A stretch of DNA of 64,000 nucleotides from Saccharothrix saharensis. GTDB lineage: Bacteria; Actinomycetota; Actinomycetes; Mycobacteriales; Pseudonocardiaceae. Location: assembly GCF_006716745.1 (NCBI RefSeq), contig NZ_VFPP01000001.1, positions 8,691,386 to 8,755,385 of the forward strand, written 5' to 3'. The stretch's first letter is position 1, and the number at the start of each line of letters is the position of its first letter. A model generated the notes under the pieces. It ran no database searches. It was given only the letters and a program-made list of their open reading frames with translations, and was not told where the DNA came from. A program made the position numbers and the translations under genes. Of this stretch, positions 35,601 to 43,900 are shown in pieces.

Positions 35601-37897
35601 CCGCCTACGAGCAAGCCTGGCGGGACCTGTTCGCGAACGGCGGGCTGGACGTGCAGGTGCCCCACGCCATCGTGGTGACCTCAAGGGGTGCGCTCAGCGT
35701 GGTCGACCTCGACCTGGACGGACCCGCCGTCTACGCCGACGACCGACCGGGAGCGACGGAGACCGCGCTGCTGGCGCAAACCCCGGTCCCCGTGCTCGCG
35801 GTCCGCGTGAACGCGCTGGCCACCCAGGTGCGGCGCGCACTCGTGGCTGACGGCGTCACCCGGATCAAGAGCTGTTCGGACGCGGCGGTCCGAGTGCTGG
35901 CCGACGGGGTGGACCCGCTTGACCAGCCAGGCCGCCCACTGGCCGACCTGGGCGGCGACTGGCTCCCCCTTCTCGTCGACGCGATCGCCGAGCAGCGACG
36001 CCACGTCCTTCCGGTGAGCCGCGTGTCCGCGACGAGCGCGGCCGACCCATTGCGGGGAGACATCGAGGTCGTCCTCGCTGACTCGATCACCGCCGTGGTC
36101 GACGGGCACCAGGTGGATCACGAGTTCGCGCCCGATTCGATCCGGGTGTCCTCGCCGGACCGCGGTCAGGTGATCGTGACGCTGCGTGGCTCGGGCGACC
36201 GGTGGTCGGTGCTGCAGTCCGCCGCCGCGGCACTGGCCGAGTTCAGGGGTGGACTCGCGATCGCCGCCAGCCTCCGGCTCGCCCTGATCGACCTGGCCGT
36301 CCGGTGCGGCGACGGGACCCCCGAGCCCGCAGATGTCGCCGCCGTGCTGAAGATGCCGTTGGACGAGCTGCACGCGCTCGTCCGCGACAGTGCCGGCAAC
36401 CGGTTCGCGCTGACGCCCGTCCTGGAGCTGATCGCCTGCCTGGACGTCGCCGCCGCCGAGGAGTTGCAGGGTGTCCGGGACCGAATCGCCGATCAGGACG
36501 AGGTCCGGACGTGGCTGATCGAGCACGGCTTCGACGCCGACCGGATTCTCACCCTCGCCAGCCGCAACGACCTGCTGGACGCGACCCGGCAACTCGACAT
36601 CGCCTTGGCCGGGGCAAACGCCGGCCTGCGCGCGCTCCGCCTCAACCTGCTCCACAACGGCGACGGCCACCGGCAGCAGTTCGACGCCTACCTGCAGCGG
36701 CACCGGTCCGGGATCAGGGACCGGCTGCGTGACCGGTTCGTTCGGGTGTTCCGCGACGGCGGATCGCTGGACGAGTACGTCCGCCTGCGCGAGCTGCCCG
36801 GACTGGAACCGGACCGGGCTTGGCTCGACACCCACTGGAACCTGAGCGCGGATCTCCTCCGCGACCGCGTCGACTCCTGGCTCGGTGAGGTCGGTTCGCC
36901 ACTCGAACCTGGTCGGTCCCTGCTGCCGGTCGACGAGCTGCGCGCACGCGGGCGCCGGGAGGTGGTGAAGCGGCTGGACCGGGCGCGGATCGTCGTTGAC
37001 GCATGGCTGCACCGCTACGCGGGCGGGTCGGGCAAACGCCCCGGAGACCCGGTCGACAACATCGAAGCGATGGTCCAGGCCGGGCTCCTGGACTTCCGGC
37101 GCCCCCTGACCGACGACGTCATCGAGTGGCTGCGGAAGAACGAGCAGTGGCCCGAGGGGATGCCCGCGACCACCGAACTCCGCCCGCTGCACCTGGAGGA
37201 CGCGGACCTGGACGCGGCCCGCGACCGGCTCGACAGCGAACAACACGCGGCGAAGAGCCAAGGCGACCTGGTCCAGTACGGCGGGAGGAGCTACTCCGCC
37301 GATCAGGAAAGCCGAGCCGAACTCGTCGAGGCGCTTCGGACAAGCATCCCTCCGGAGGTCCTTGGCACCGATCCCGCTCCGCGGGAGTCCGGCCTGCTCC
37401 CATCGGCGACAGCGACCGGCAAGACGAGCAGCGGTGGTGCGCCAGGGTGGCGCGCGCCCTCGGTCTCGACCAGCAAGACGAAGCTCATCGGGCTCGCGGG
37501 CGAAATCGTCGTCGGCGAGTGGCTACGCCGGAAGTACGAGCTCCCGCCTGAGGACACTTGGTGCTCCGGCTACCGCTCCGACCACCTCGCCGACGGCAAA
37601 GGTGACGACAGGCTCGGGTACGACTTCCTCGTCAAAACCAACGACAAGACCATCCTCTACGAGGTGAAGTCCACCGTTGACGACCTACCGCAGTTCGCGC
37701 TCGGAGAGTCGGAGGTCCGGCGGGCCAACGACCTGGCCGAGAACGAGGAGTACCGAATCGTCTTCGTCACCCACGTCCTCGACCAGGCCAAGATACGCCT
37801 GCGTGTGCTCCCGAACCCGTTCTCTCCCGGCGGTATGGCCACCTATCACGTTGTCGGCCGTTCCTTCCGGCTCGGCTTTGCTCCCGGCACCCCGTGA
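32657..37897 (+). CDS. GHKL-ATPase (sacsin/Hsp90-like) protein with C-terminal DUF3883 nuclease-like domain
   Basis: A 1,746-residue protein. The N-terminus is a sacsin-type GHKL ATPase: N-box TVVELLQNGHDAHDP (Glu70, Asn74, Asp77), the G1 region with NGGNPLNADNFDSM, and G2 EGIGNKGVGFKSV. About 1,300 residues of unknown, partly helical sequence follow. The C-terminus (about 1610-1746) is a DUF3883/PD-(D/E)XK-like domain, LIGLAGEIVVGEWLRR, then GYDFLVKT (Asp1656) and ILYEVKSTVDD (Glu1669, Lys1671), the full D...E-x-K set. An ATP-driven clamp linked to a nuclease suggests restriction of invading nucleic acid; such fusions occur in defence islands. No partner gene is attached. The GTG at 32657 lacks a ribosome site, and a start up to 35 codons later (ATG 32762) is possible. 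Confidence 0.75.
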   Translation: MIDDSAVRLSAHDAPGGPPLDAVDRVNRQADGVVAMYLKGAEVGQPMARELKETAESVLAADYDGRTVVELLQNGHDAHDPARFDGRLEFFLDETEGEHGVLYAANGGNPLNADNFDSMCLIALSTKQPNEGIGNKGVGFKSVLQLAGCPEVFSSLSEGSGRFDGFRFRFGRPSDFDELAARSGEDRVGLADELRKNVSALKVTVPLTDTPEVVDDFARRGFSTVIRLPLRSSAAREHAKEQLAQLADDEVPFHLFLFRVAEIALRVRNAGGERTQRLTRTTRPRPGTGTLSIKHVDLAGRGEYLLFQRTVGEAAMRAAILASRADNTVGSSWAKWEGEGTVSVAVPLGAPLEHGRVNAFLPLGANTRYPLAALVNGPFFARLDRRDLQESVHLNDMLFNEVAELCADALIAACRGELTLPVGVRLDLVCWSEGWLDRLVVALESRGHALRDLPVLPALGHDEGVPLTEALLWSRSGAVFTPEAVTAAGESSLMRHDLHEHHLRRVRALSKACRLPVDVEPEHVADFAETLAADLLARGVAPNVWADFYDELSDALPEVKAVVGRRVIVTEDGVLHAADEDDDPMIYFGRVRGEGGELPELPEAVRARLAFMPGDISWVDGNRKQRRGRRWLEGVVREYRTDAVLELLGKVMRDAEDDEIRSACLRFAFALWLGTPAERRHNALGQADLLVPTRAGWRAPGQAYFGTGWRGPKHEVDRLLAELVDAAAAVSDQLEQIGERVLDKDFLRSDAVDNERTFFETLGVNHGLVPWWTSTRNFHVSGKQLKNPHSVPNFPADFSAKTQDAWRELAARRATKPSFDSTKYQLAGPIAFLPGQEDWAEFSHDTQRLYAQLVLRGLDVWPDSALKATFQASSDSAKPTWPSFAATFLHQADWVLQTTPGERSNQFFAPLRAAWWVGDTDTPDYLSAAPAAWRSLLTDRVRERLTWLGARFWDVSTTAADRLAEINDVVGRQGPRAAIVRTAYEQAWRDLFANGGLDVQVPHAIVVTSRGALSVVDLDLDGPAVYADDRPGATETALLAQTPVPVLAVRVNALATQVRRALVADGVTRIKSCSDAAVRVLADGVDPLDQPGRPLADLGGDWLPLLVDAIAEQRRHVLPVSRVSATSAADPLRGDIEVVLADSITAVVDGHQVDHEFAPDSIRVSSPDRGQVIVTLRGSGDRWSVLQSAAAALAEFRGGLAIAASLRLALIDLAVRCGDGTPEPADVAAVLKMPLDELHALVRDSAGNRFALTPVLELIACLDVAAAEELQGVRDRIADQDEVRTWLIEHGFDADRILTLASRNDLLDATRQLDIALAGANAGLRALRLNLLHNGDGHRQQFDAYLQRHRSGIRDRLRDRFVRVFRDGGSLDEYVRLRELPGLEPDRAWLDTHWNLSADLLRDRVDSWLGEVGSPLEPGRSLLPVDELRARGRREVVKRLDRARIVVDAWLHRYAGGSGKRPGDPVDNIEAMVQAGLLDFRRPLTDDVIEWLRKNEQWPEGMPATTELRPLHLEDADLDAARDRLDSEQHAAKSQGDLVQYGGRSYSADQESRAELVEALRTSIPPEVLGTDPAPRESGLLPSATATGKTSSGGAPGWRAPSVSTSKTKLIGLAGEIVVGEWLRRKYELPPEDTWCSGYRSDHLADGKGDDRLGYDFLVKTNDKTILYEVKSTVDDLPQFALGESEVRRANDLAENEEYRIVFVTHVLDQAKIRLRVLPNPFSPGGMATYHVVGRSFRLGFAPGTP

Positions 37898-38092
37898 GTG
37901 GAGTCGCAAGGTGCTGGGCTACCTGCAGGTATCGGGGGTCGGATGCACTTTGGCCTTCGTTGACGGTGGGAATTGGGCCGTGCCCTCGTTGAGTGGTCCT
38001 AACTGCTGGACGTGGCGGTAGCAAATTGAGCTTCCCCCGGTAGCCCGGAGTCTTTCCAGACATGGTCCGATAGGGCCTGAAGGGAGTCGTCC

Positions 38093-38404
38093 GTGGCACC
38101 ACCGAAGAAGTACCCCGACGAGCTGAGGGCCCGCGCGGTCCGGTTGTATCGGGAGTCGGCCCCCAAGCCGGTGATCCGACGCCTGGCCGAGCAGCTGGGC
38201 GTCCATCATGAGGCGTTGCGGAACTGGATCCGGCAGGACGAGGCCGACCGCGGCGAGCGCGACGGCCAGCCCTCCGCGACCGAGTCTGACGAGCTGCGCC
38301 GGCTGCGCAAGGAGAACGCGGAACTGAAACGCGCCAACGAGATCCTCAAGTCCGCGTCCGCGTTTTTCGCGGCGGAACTCGACCCGACCCGGCGACGGTC
38401 GTGA
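38093..38404 (+). CDS. IS3-family transposase OrfA
   Basis: A 103-residue helix-turn-helix protein that binds the element ends: KKYPDELRARAVRLYRESAP, HHEALRNWIRQDEADRGE, then a leucine-zipper region (LRRLRKENAELKRANEILKS). Starts at a GTG (38093) and its stop overlaps the GTG of OrfB by 4 bases. In this family a minus-one frameshift or reinitiation at the overlap makes the OrfAB transposase. Complete. Confidence 0.9.
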   Translation: MAPPKKYPDELRARAVRLYRESAPKPVIRRLAEQLGVHHEALRNWIRQDEADRGERDGQPSATESDELRRLRKENAELKRANEILKSASAFFAAELDPTRRRS

Positions 38405-39318
38405 AGCTGGTCGAGCAGCTTCGCGGCCGCTTCGGGGTCGAGTTCGTCCTCCGGGTCCTGGGCGTCGCCTCCTCCACCTACCACGGCTGGGTGGCCCGAC
38501 AGGCCGACCCCTCCCGCCGCGAACGCGAGGACCGGGCGATCACCGCCGAGATCACCGACATCCACGCAGCCTCGGGCGGAACCTATGGCAGCCCGCGGGT
38601 GCACCAGGTCCTGCGGCGTCGGGGTGTCCGCGTGTCGCGCAAGCGTGTCGAGCGGCTGATGCGTCAGGCCAGCCTGCAGGGCGCCTTCCTGCGTAAACAG
38701 TGGCGTGCCCCGTCGACCAGACGGGATCCGCAGGCCGCACCGGCGCCCGATCGGGTGAACCGGGACTTCACCGCGCCGGCGCCGGACCGGTTGTGGGTCG
38801 CCGACGCCACCCGCATCCGCACCGGCGAGGGCGCCTTCTGGCTCGCGGCCGTGCGCGACGCGTTCTCCAACCGGATCGTGGGCTGGAAAACCAGCGACCG
38901 CTGCGACACCGACCTCGTGCTCGGCGCCCTGGAATACGCCGTCTGGTCCCGCGACGTGCGCGACGGGCAGTTGATCCACCACAGCGACCGCGGGTCGACC
39001 TACACGGCCTTCCGATTCACGGAACGGTTGGCGGACAACGGAATCCTGCCTTCGATGGGTTCGGTCGGCGACTCCTACGACAATGCCCTGATGGAGAACT
39101 TCTTCTCCACGCTGAAGATCGAGCTGGTCTACCGCCGGTCCTGGCGCACCCGCGATGAGGTCGAGAACGAACTGTTCCGCTATATCGACGGGTTCTACAA
39201 CACCGAACGCATCCAGAAGGACCTCGGCTGGCTCAGCCCGGACGAGTACGAAGCCGCCTGGCACGCCGCCCAGGCCGAACCGACTACCATCCCGGCATCA
39301 CCGACCCGATCCAGGTAA
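38401..39318 (+). CDS. IS3-family transposase OrfB (DDE)
   Basis: A 305-residue DDE transposase with an HTH_21 region (GGTYGSPRVHQVLRRRGVRV) and a full rve core. The catalytic residues are all there: first Asp in LWVADATRIR, second Asp in LIHHSDRGSTYTAF, and Glu in ALMENFFSTLKIEL, followed by the NTERIQKDLGWLSPDEYE tail. It starts with GTG in a GTGA overlap with OrfA. Both frames are intact, so the element could still be mobile. Confidence 0.9.
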   Translation: MKLVEQLRGRFGVEFVLRVLGVASSTYHGWVARQADPSRREREDRAITAEITDIHAASGGTYGSPRVHQVLRRRGVRVSRKRVERLMRQASLQGAFLRKQWRAPSTRRDPQAAPAPDRVNRDFTAPAPDRLWVADATRIRTGEGAFWLAAVRDAFSNRIVGWKTSDRCDTDLVLGALEYAVWSRDVRDGQLIHHSDRGSTYTAFRFTERLADNGILPSMGSVGDSYDNALMENFFSTLKIELVYRRSWRTRDEVENELFRYIDGFYNTERIQKDLGWLSPDEYEAAWHAAQAEPTTIPASPTRSR

Positions 39319-39589
39319 CAACCACCTCGGGTTACCGGGGGAAGCTCAAAGGACACGTCGACGGCTTCGACCCGCAGGCGACATTGAGTAGCCGGATAGA
39401 CCCGATCCGTACCGAAACGGACGAGAATCCGCCGGCTTTCACCCAATGAAATATGTTGCAATCGTCTCCAAGGGTCAATATGATCGCCAATGCGCGACCA
39501 GGGGCGGTTGTGCGTCCGTGCCGGTTTGTCTTGCGCGCAATATCCGCAACGATCACGAAACACGGTGACCTCGACAAGGGGCCCTCTTC

Positions 39590-39943
39590 ATGGCACAGCA
39601 GACCATTGTGCAGTTGATCGACGATCTCGACGGTGGCGAAGCACACGAAACCGTGGACTTCGCCCTCGACGGCGTCGGTTACGTCATCGACCTGTCCACA
39701 CCCAACGCCGACAAGCTGCGTAACCTGCTCGCCGACTTCGTCGCCAAAGGACGGCGAGCAGGTGGCCGCAGCCAGCGCGGCAACCGGCAGCGCCGCACCC
39801 GGACAACCGTTCCCGCTGGCGGCGACAGGCAACAGAACCAGGCGATCCGCGAGTGGGCCAGGAGCCAGGGGCGGCAGATCGCCGACCGAGGGCGCATTCC
39901 CCAGGCGCTGATCGAGGAGTTCCAGCAGGCCCACTCCGCCTGA
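39590..39943 (+). CDS. lsr2: Lsr2 nucleoid-associated protein
   Basis: A 117-residue Lsr2, the H-NS-like protein of actinobacteria that dimerises through its N-terminus and coats AT-rich, often foreign, DNA. Seen: VQLIDDLDGGEAHETVDFAL (dimerisation domain), ADKLRNLLADFVAKGRR, and the C-terminal DNA-binding domain IREWARSQGRQIADRGRIP with the AT-hook-like R-G-R. The linker is basic (RSQRGNRQRRTRT). The housekeeping Lsr2 normally lies beside a Lys-tRNA synthetase or Clp gene. This one sits in a defence island next to an IS, so it is probably an extra copy that came with the region. Confidence 0.9.
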   Translation: MAQQTIVQLIDDLDGGEAHETVDFALDGVGYVIDLSTPNADKLRNLLADFVAKGRRAGGRSQRGNRQRRTRTTVPAGGDRQQNQAIREWARSQGRQIADRGRIPQALIEEFQQAHSA

Positions 39944-40109
39944 AGCACGACCCGCGCCTGTACCGGCGGATGTGGACCAGCGGTGCGGAGGCAGCGGAGA
40001 AGACGGTGTGGCGCGCCGGTGCTGACCGGTGCTCCACGCGGCAGGATGGGCGGCGCACCACGCGCCCCCTCCTCGACAACAGCAGCCGCCCTGACTCGGA
40101 GGAACCGTC

Positions 40110-40588
40110 TTGACCGACGCCGACCGGCCGAGAGTGGTCATGGTCCACCCCGCCGGAGACGGCAAGTGGGGCGTCGTCACCATCGAACGTCGCGAACCGA
40201 CTACCGGACCGAGCCATGTCCACGCTGTCCGTGGCGCGTCGACGCCCCGCTCAACGCGTTCCCGCCCCAGGTCTTTCGGGACAGCGCCCGCACCACCTAC
40301 GACATGGCCACCCACACCTTCGGCTGCCACGGTTCGTCCCGATCGGCACCTCAGACCTGCGCCGGTTTCCTGCTGCGCGGGGCGTCGGACAACCTCACCA
40401 TCCGCCTGGCAGTCGCCGACGGCCGGATCGACCCGGACTCGATCGGCAGCCCGGTGGAGCTCTACTCGGACTACCGCGCGATGGCCATCGCCAACGGCGT
40501 CGACCCGGACGACGCCGCACTGGCTCCCTGCCGCGGCGACCGGCCGATGATCGGGCTCGACCCACGAGCAGGACGACACCAACAGTGA
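40110..40588 (+). pseudogene. DUF6283-like cysteine-rich protein with a single-base frameshift
   Basis: A small protein family with a C-x-x-C/C-H/C pattern. The start is a TTG at 40110 with GGAGGA six bases upstream, giving an N-terminal frame RPRVVMVHPAGDGKWGVVTI. At about 40,200 the coding frame moves: the family block TEPCPRCPWRVDAPL, GCHGSSRSAPQTCAGFLLRG and LYSDYRAMAIANGVDPDDAA lies in the next frame and runs to the stop at 40588. One missing G in GAACCGACTAC would restore a single frame. The cysteines (PCPRCPW, CH, CAGF, PCRGD) are all present, so this is either a recent mutation or a sequencing error. An internal GTG at 40166 could also make the second part alone. Confidence 0.65.
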
Positions 40589-40929
40589 CTGAGCACGACC
40601 GGCGCGACCGGTTCACCGACATCTTCACCGTCGCCTTGATCAAAGGCGCCATAGAGGGCGATCCCTACCGGCACTTCGGTTCCCTGGGCGGCGTCACCCA
40701 GCACCTAGCGACCGCGCGACGCCTGGAACTGATCGACCCCGAAGACGAGCACACGGCAACTGCTCGCGCCCAGGCGCTGTACCGACGTCATGGACTCAAC
40801 CGCCTGCCCGCCGGGCGCGCCTACCTGGCATGGCACGGCTCACCGATCGTGGAAGCGGTCCTGGCCGAGTTGCTGCCCGAAATCACCTCGTCTGTCGATC
40901 AAGCTCGGCACGAGGCGGGCAAGAGCTGA
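40585..40929 (+). CDS. hypothetical protein, 114 residues
   Basis: A small soluble protein I do not recognise. It starts with a GTG overlapping the stop of the DUF6283-like gene by 4 bases, so the two are coupled. Seen: RDRFTDIFTVALIKGAIEGD, HLATARRLELIDPEDEHTAT and a helical end (VEAVLAELLPEITSSVDQAR). A tryptophan/tyrosine patch (AYLAWHGSP) is central. It has the look of a small helical accessory protein. No domain or membrane segment is seen. Confidence 0.6.
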   Translation: MTEHDRRDRFTDIFTVALIKGAIEGDPYRHFGSLGGVTQHLATARRLELIDPEDEHTATARAQALYRRHGLNRLPAGRAYLAWHGSPIVEAVLAELLPEITSSVDQARHEAGKS

Positions 40930-40998
40930 GATTCATTCGGGGGTGCCGGTCGGAGCCTCGCGGTGCCCCGCGCGGGCAGCGTGAGGCACCGGCGGGTC

Positions 40999-43900
40999 TC
41001 AGCGACTATCGGCGAGGCTGTCGGGCGAGATCAGTAGTCCATCCAACCTTGGATAGACTGAGATGATCTCTGATACGCGCGCGCCGGTTGTCGCCGACAG
41101 TGCGATCGCAGCCCAAAGGGCAACAAAGAAGGCGTTTGTCTCGCAGGCAGCACGTTGCTCGGGCGATAACAGGGCAGCTGCAACGTCCTCTGGCTCGTAG
41201 ATCCCCAAGGGGTGGTACGCCACCACGACCCCTTCGCGTTCGAGGGCGTGAGAGAAGTTCGTTGACTGGAAAGGCAGGACCGCCGAAAGGCGGTGGGACG
41301 GCCGGGCTACTGCGAGCGCTCGGATCGCCGGTAGCTGTGGCAGCACCGGATCGACCAGGTGCTGCGACGTGGTGATCAGCACCGTGTAGTGCGGGGCACG
41401 GGATGCGCGGAGACGGGCGGCGGTATGGAAGCTGGGACGAAACGGGTCGATTGGCTTCTCGCCGGGGCTGTGGTCGGCCACAACCAACGCGGTCTCAGTG
41501 ATCCGTGCCGGCAGCCCGAGTAGTTGCAGGGCGAGGCTCGTTTCCATGGCGATTTCGAGCGGATCGCGCGGGATCCGACCACCGGCACGGCGAACTTGGC
41601 TCAGGCCGACCGCGTGCGCCGGTGCCGACTCTGCCGCGCACCCGTGCAGGATGCCGGCGATGGCATCGTCGTCGAGCGTGAGGACCGTATCGGGGATCGG
41701 GGTGTCAATGCGAGGGGCACTCCAGTCCTCTGCTTGTTGTGGTTTCACGAACCGATGTGACGGTGCCTGCCGAGGGTCCGGCGGTGTGGTCCAGTTGCGC
41801 AGCAGCCGGTACATGATCAGAAGCATGCCGACGTTTTCGACAGCGGCGAGTTCGTCAAGATTGACCTGGTCCAGCCATACGGAGCAGGCTGACTTGTTGT
41901 TGTCGAGGTACGTGCCCAGAGCACGGAACATCGTGATCACGTCCCGGTCGTCCGCCTGGACCACCACGCTGCGCCGGTCGCACACCACGGCGATGTTGTC
42001 CAAGGCCCGGAACAGGTCGAACGCGGGATCGTGCTGTTTGAGCATGGCAGTCACGAGGCCGATCCCGACGTTGCGGAGCAGCATCGCCAGCTCGAACCGT
42101 CGAAGCTCGCCCAACTCGGCCGCCTCGGCGAACCGGCGGAGTGCGTGTCGGGCTGCGGGCCAGTCGCGAAGTTCGACGCAGGCTTCGGTGAGCATGCACA
42201 GCGCCTGGTAATCCTCACGCTGCTCAGGCGACCGCTGGGTGAGCAGAGTCTCGGCGGCGCGCCGGGCGTCAAGGGTGTTTCCGGCCTCGATGAGGTCGCG
42301 CACTCGTCGCAGATCGCCGAAGTGGCCAACGGTCGCATCGTGCGGCACGATCTTGAGGATGTCTTCCAAGGCGGACGCCAGGGCCGCGATCTTCGGATGG
42401 ACGGCCCGGTGTAGGCGCAGGTTCAGCACCGCCGAGGAGGCGGTCACGATGGTGCGTCCGACCACTTCCTCATCCAGCGCCAGCGCAGCGGGCACATCGG
42501 CGAGAAGCGCTTCCACGAGCGGGACGATCCGTTCGGCGGCGTCGCGCGGCCGGTCTGCGAGGTTGTAGTACGCGGCGGCCAAGGCGGCCAACGTTTGCAT
42601 GCGGATCAGCAGGTCGGGTTGATCGGTGGAGTCCGCCCACTCCAACTCGGCGCGCAGATAGCGGGCAGCTCCGTTCCAATCGTCGAGGTATCCCAGTAGT
42701 CCGGCGGTGTTTCCCCACAACAGCGCGATGTTCTTGTCCGGAGCGCCGAAGGCGATGGCGTGTTCGGATGCCTCGATGCCGTGTCCGATCAATGCGAGAG
42801 CCAGCCGCATCCGGCCGCCCTCGGTGAAGTGCTGCATCCATGCCTGAACGTAGAACGCGGCGCGGAACAGGACCTCGCGGGTCGCCCCTTCGTCGTCGAC
42901 CAGACCGCGCACGATGGACTGGACGATGTCGTTCATCGTGACGGTGTAGCCCGGCCACGTAGCCGGTCCGCTGCTTTCCGGCAGCGGGAAGGGCTCGTCG
43001 GCCCGGACCAGCGAGTCGCGCAGGACAGCCCGCAGAACCTCGCCGACGGGTGGATGGTCGTGGACGTAGGTGGCGAGGCGTTCACGCACCAAGGGGCCGC
43101 TGAAGTCCCAGGAGTTGGTGGTCCAGCAGGCCAGCAGCAGGTGTAGCGGGATCTGCCGCGAGGCCAGGAATGCCCCGCTGCGCAGCGCCATCGCGGCGAG
43201 CTGTTCGGCAGGCGTCGTGCGCTCGACAACACGCCGCCAGGTCAGGGTGATGACGCCGACCACGGTGTCCGGATAGCCTTCCGGGACCGATTGCGGATCG
43301 TTCATCGAACCTCGCAGTTGCCGCTCGTAGTGGGCGACACGTCGTGCGAGATCGCCGGTCTCCTGGGGAATCGTGCCGACGATGTAGGCCGCGGCCAGTT
43401 CCAGTGCCAGCGGCCAGTAATGCAGCTTTGCGGCCAGGTCGCGGAGGATGTCCAGCTCTTCGTCGGCCGGGCTGCGGTCGCCGAGGATGCGGCGGACCAA
43501 CAAGTGGGCCGCCTCATCGCCGGTCATACCGATGACCGGGAGCTTGTGGATGTTCGGTCCGGGCAGGCTGTTCTGGTCGGTGCTGGTGATGATCGTGTGT
43601 CCCCGGCCGCGCGGAGGTATCCAACCGCGCAGGACAGTCTGGTCGGCGCAGTTGTCGAACACCATCAGCCACGGCTCGGCGGTGCGGGCCAGCGCGGCGA
43701 AGACCCGCGGTTGCACCGGCAGCTCAGCCTCGGCGCCGGTCAGCACACCCCGGTGGTGATACCAACCGGCGATCACGGCGAAGGTTGATTCCAACTGTGC
43801 CAGGCTGGAGGCATCGGCCCACAGGATCGCGGCGTAGGAGTCCGCGTGCTCGTCGGCCCAGGCGGCGGCCAGGCTGCTCTTGCCGATGCCGGACAGGCCG

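Larger units (their letters stand above)
38026..39350 (+). mobile_element. intact IS3-family insertion sequence
   Basis: A complete 1.3-kb element. Terminal inverted repeats are clear: TTGAGCTTCCCCCGGTAGCC on the left (from 38026) and TTGAGCTTCCCCCGGTAACC as the reverse complement on the right (ending 39350). Only one of these 20 bases differs and similarity fades after that. Inside are overlapping OrfA and OrfB with all catalytic residues. I do not see a clear target duplication (left flank GCAAA, right flank AGGAC), which suggests rearrangement after insertion or a deletion next to one end. It separates the GHKL/nuclease gene from lsr2. Confidence 0.9.

Noticed and set aside
38401..38404. 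The IS3 OrfA/OrfB overlap as a mutation
   Set aside because: Such overlaps with frameshift or coupling are the normal way this family makes transposase.
40110..40588. A programmed frameshift in the DUF6283-like gene
   Set aside because: There is no slippery heptamer or following stem-loop at the switch point; a simple one-base loss is more likely.
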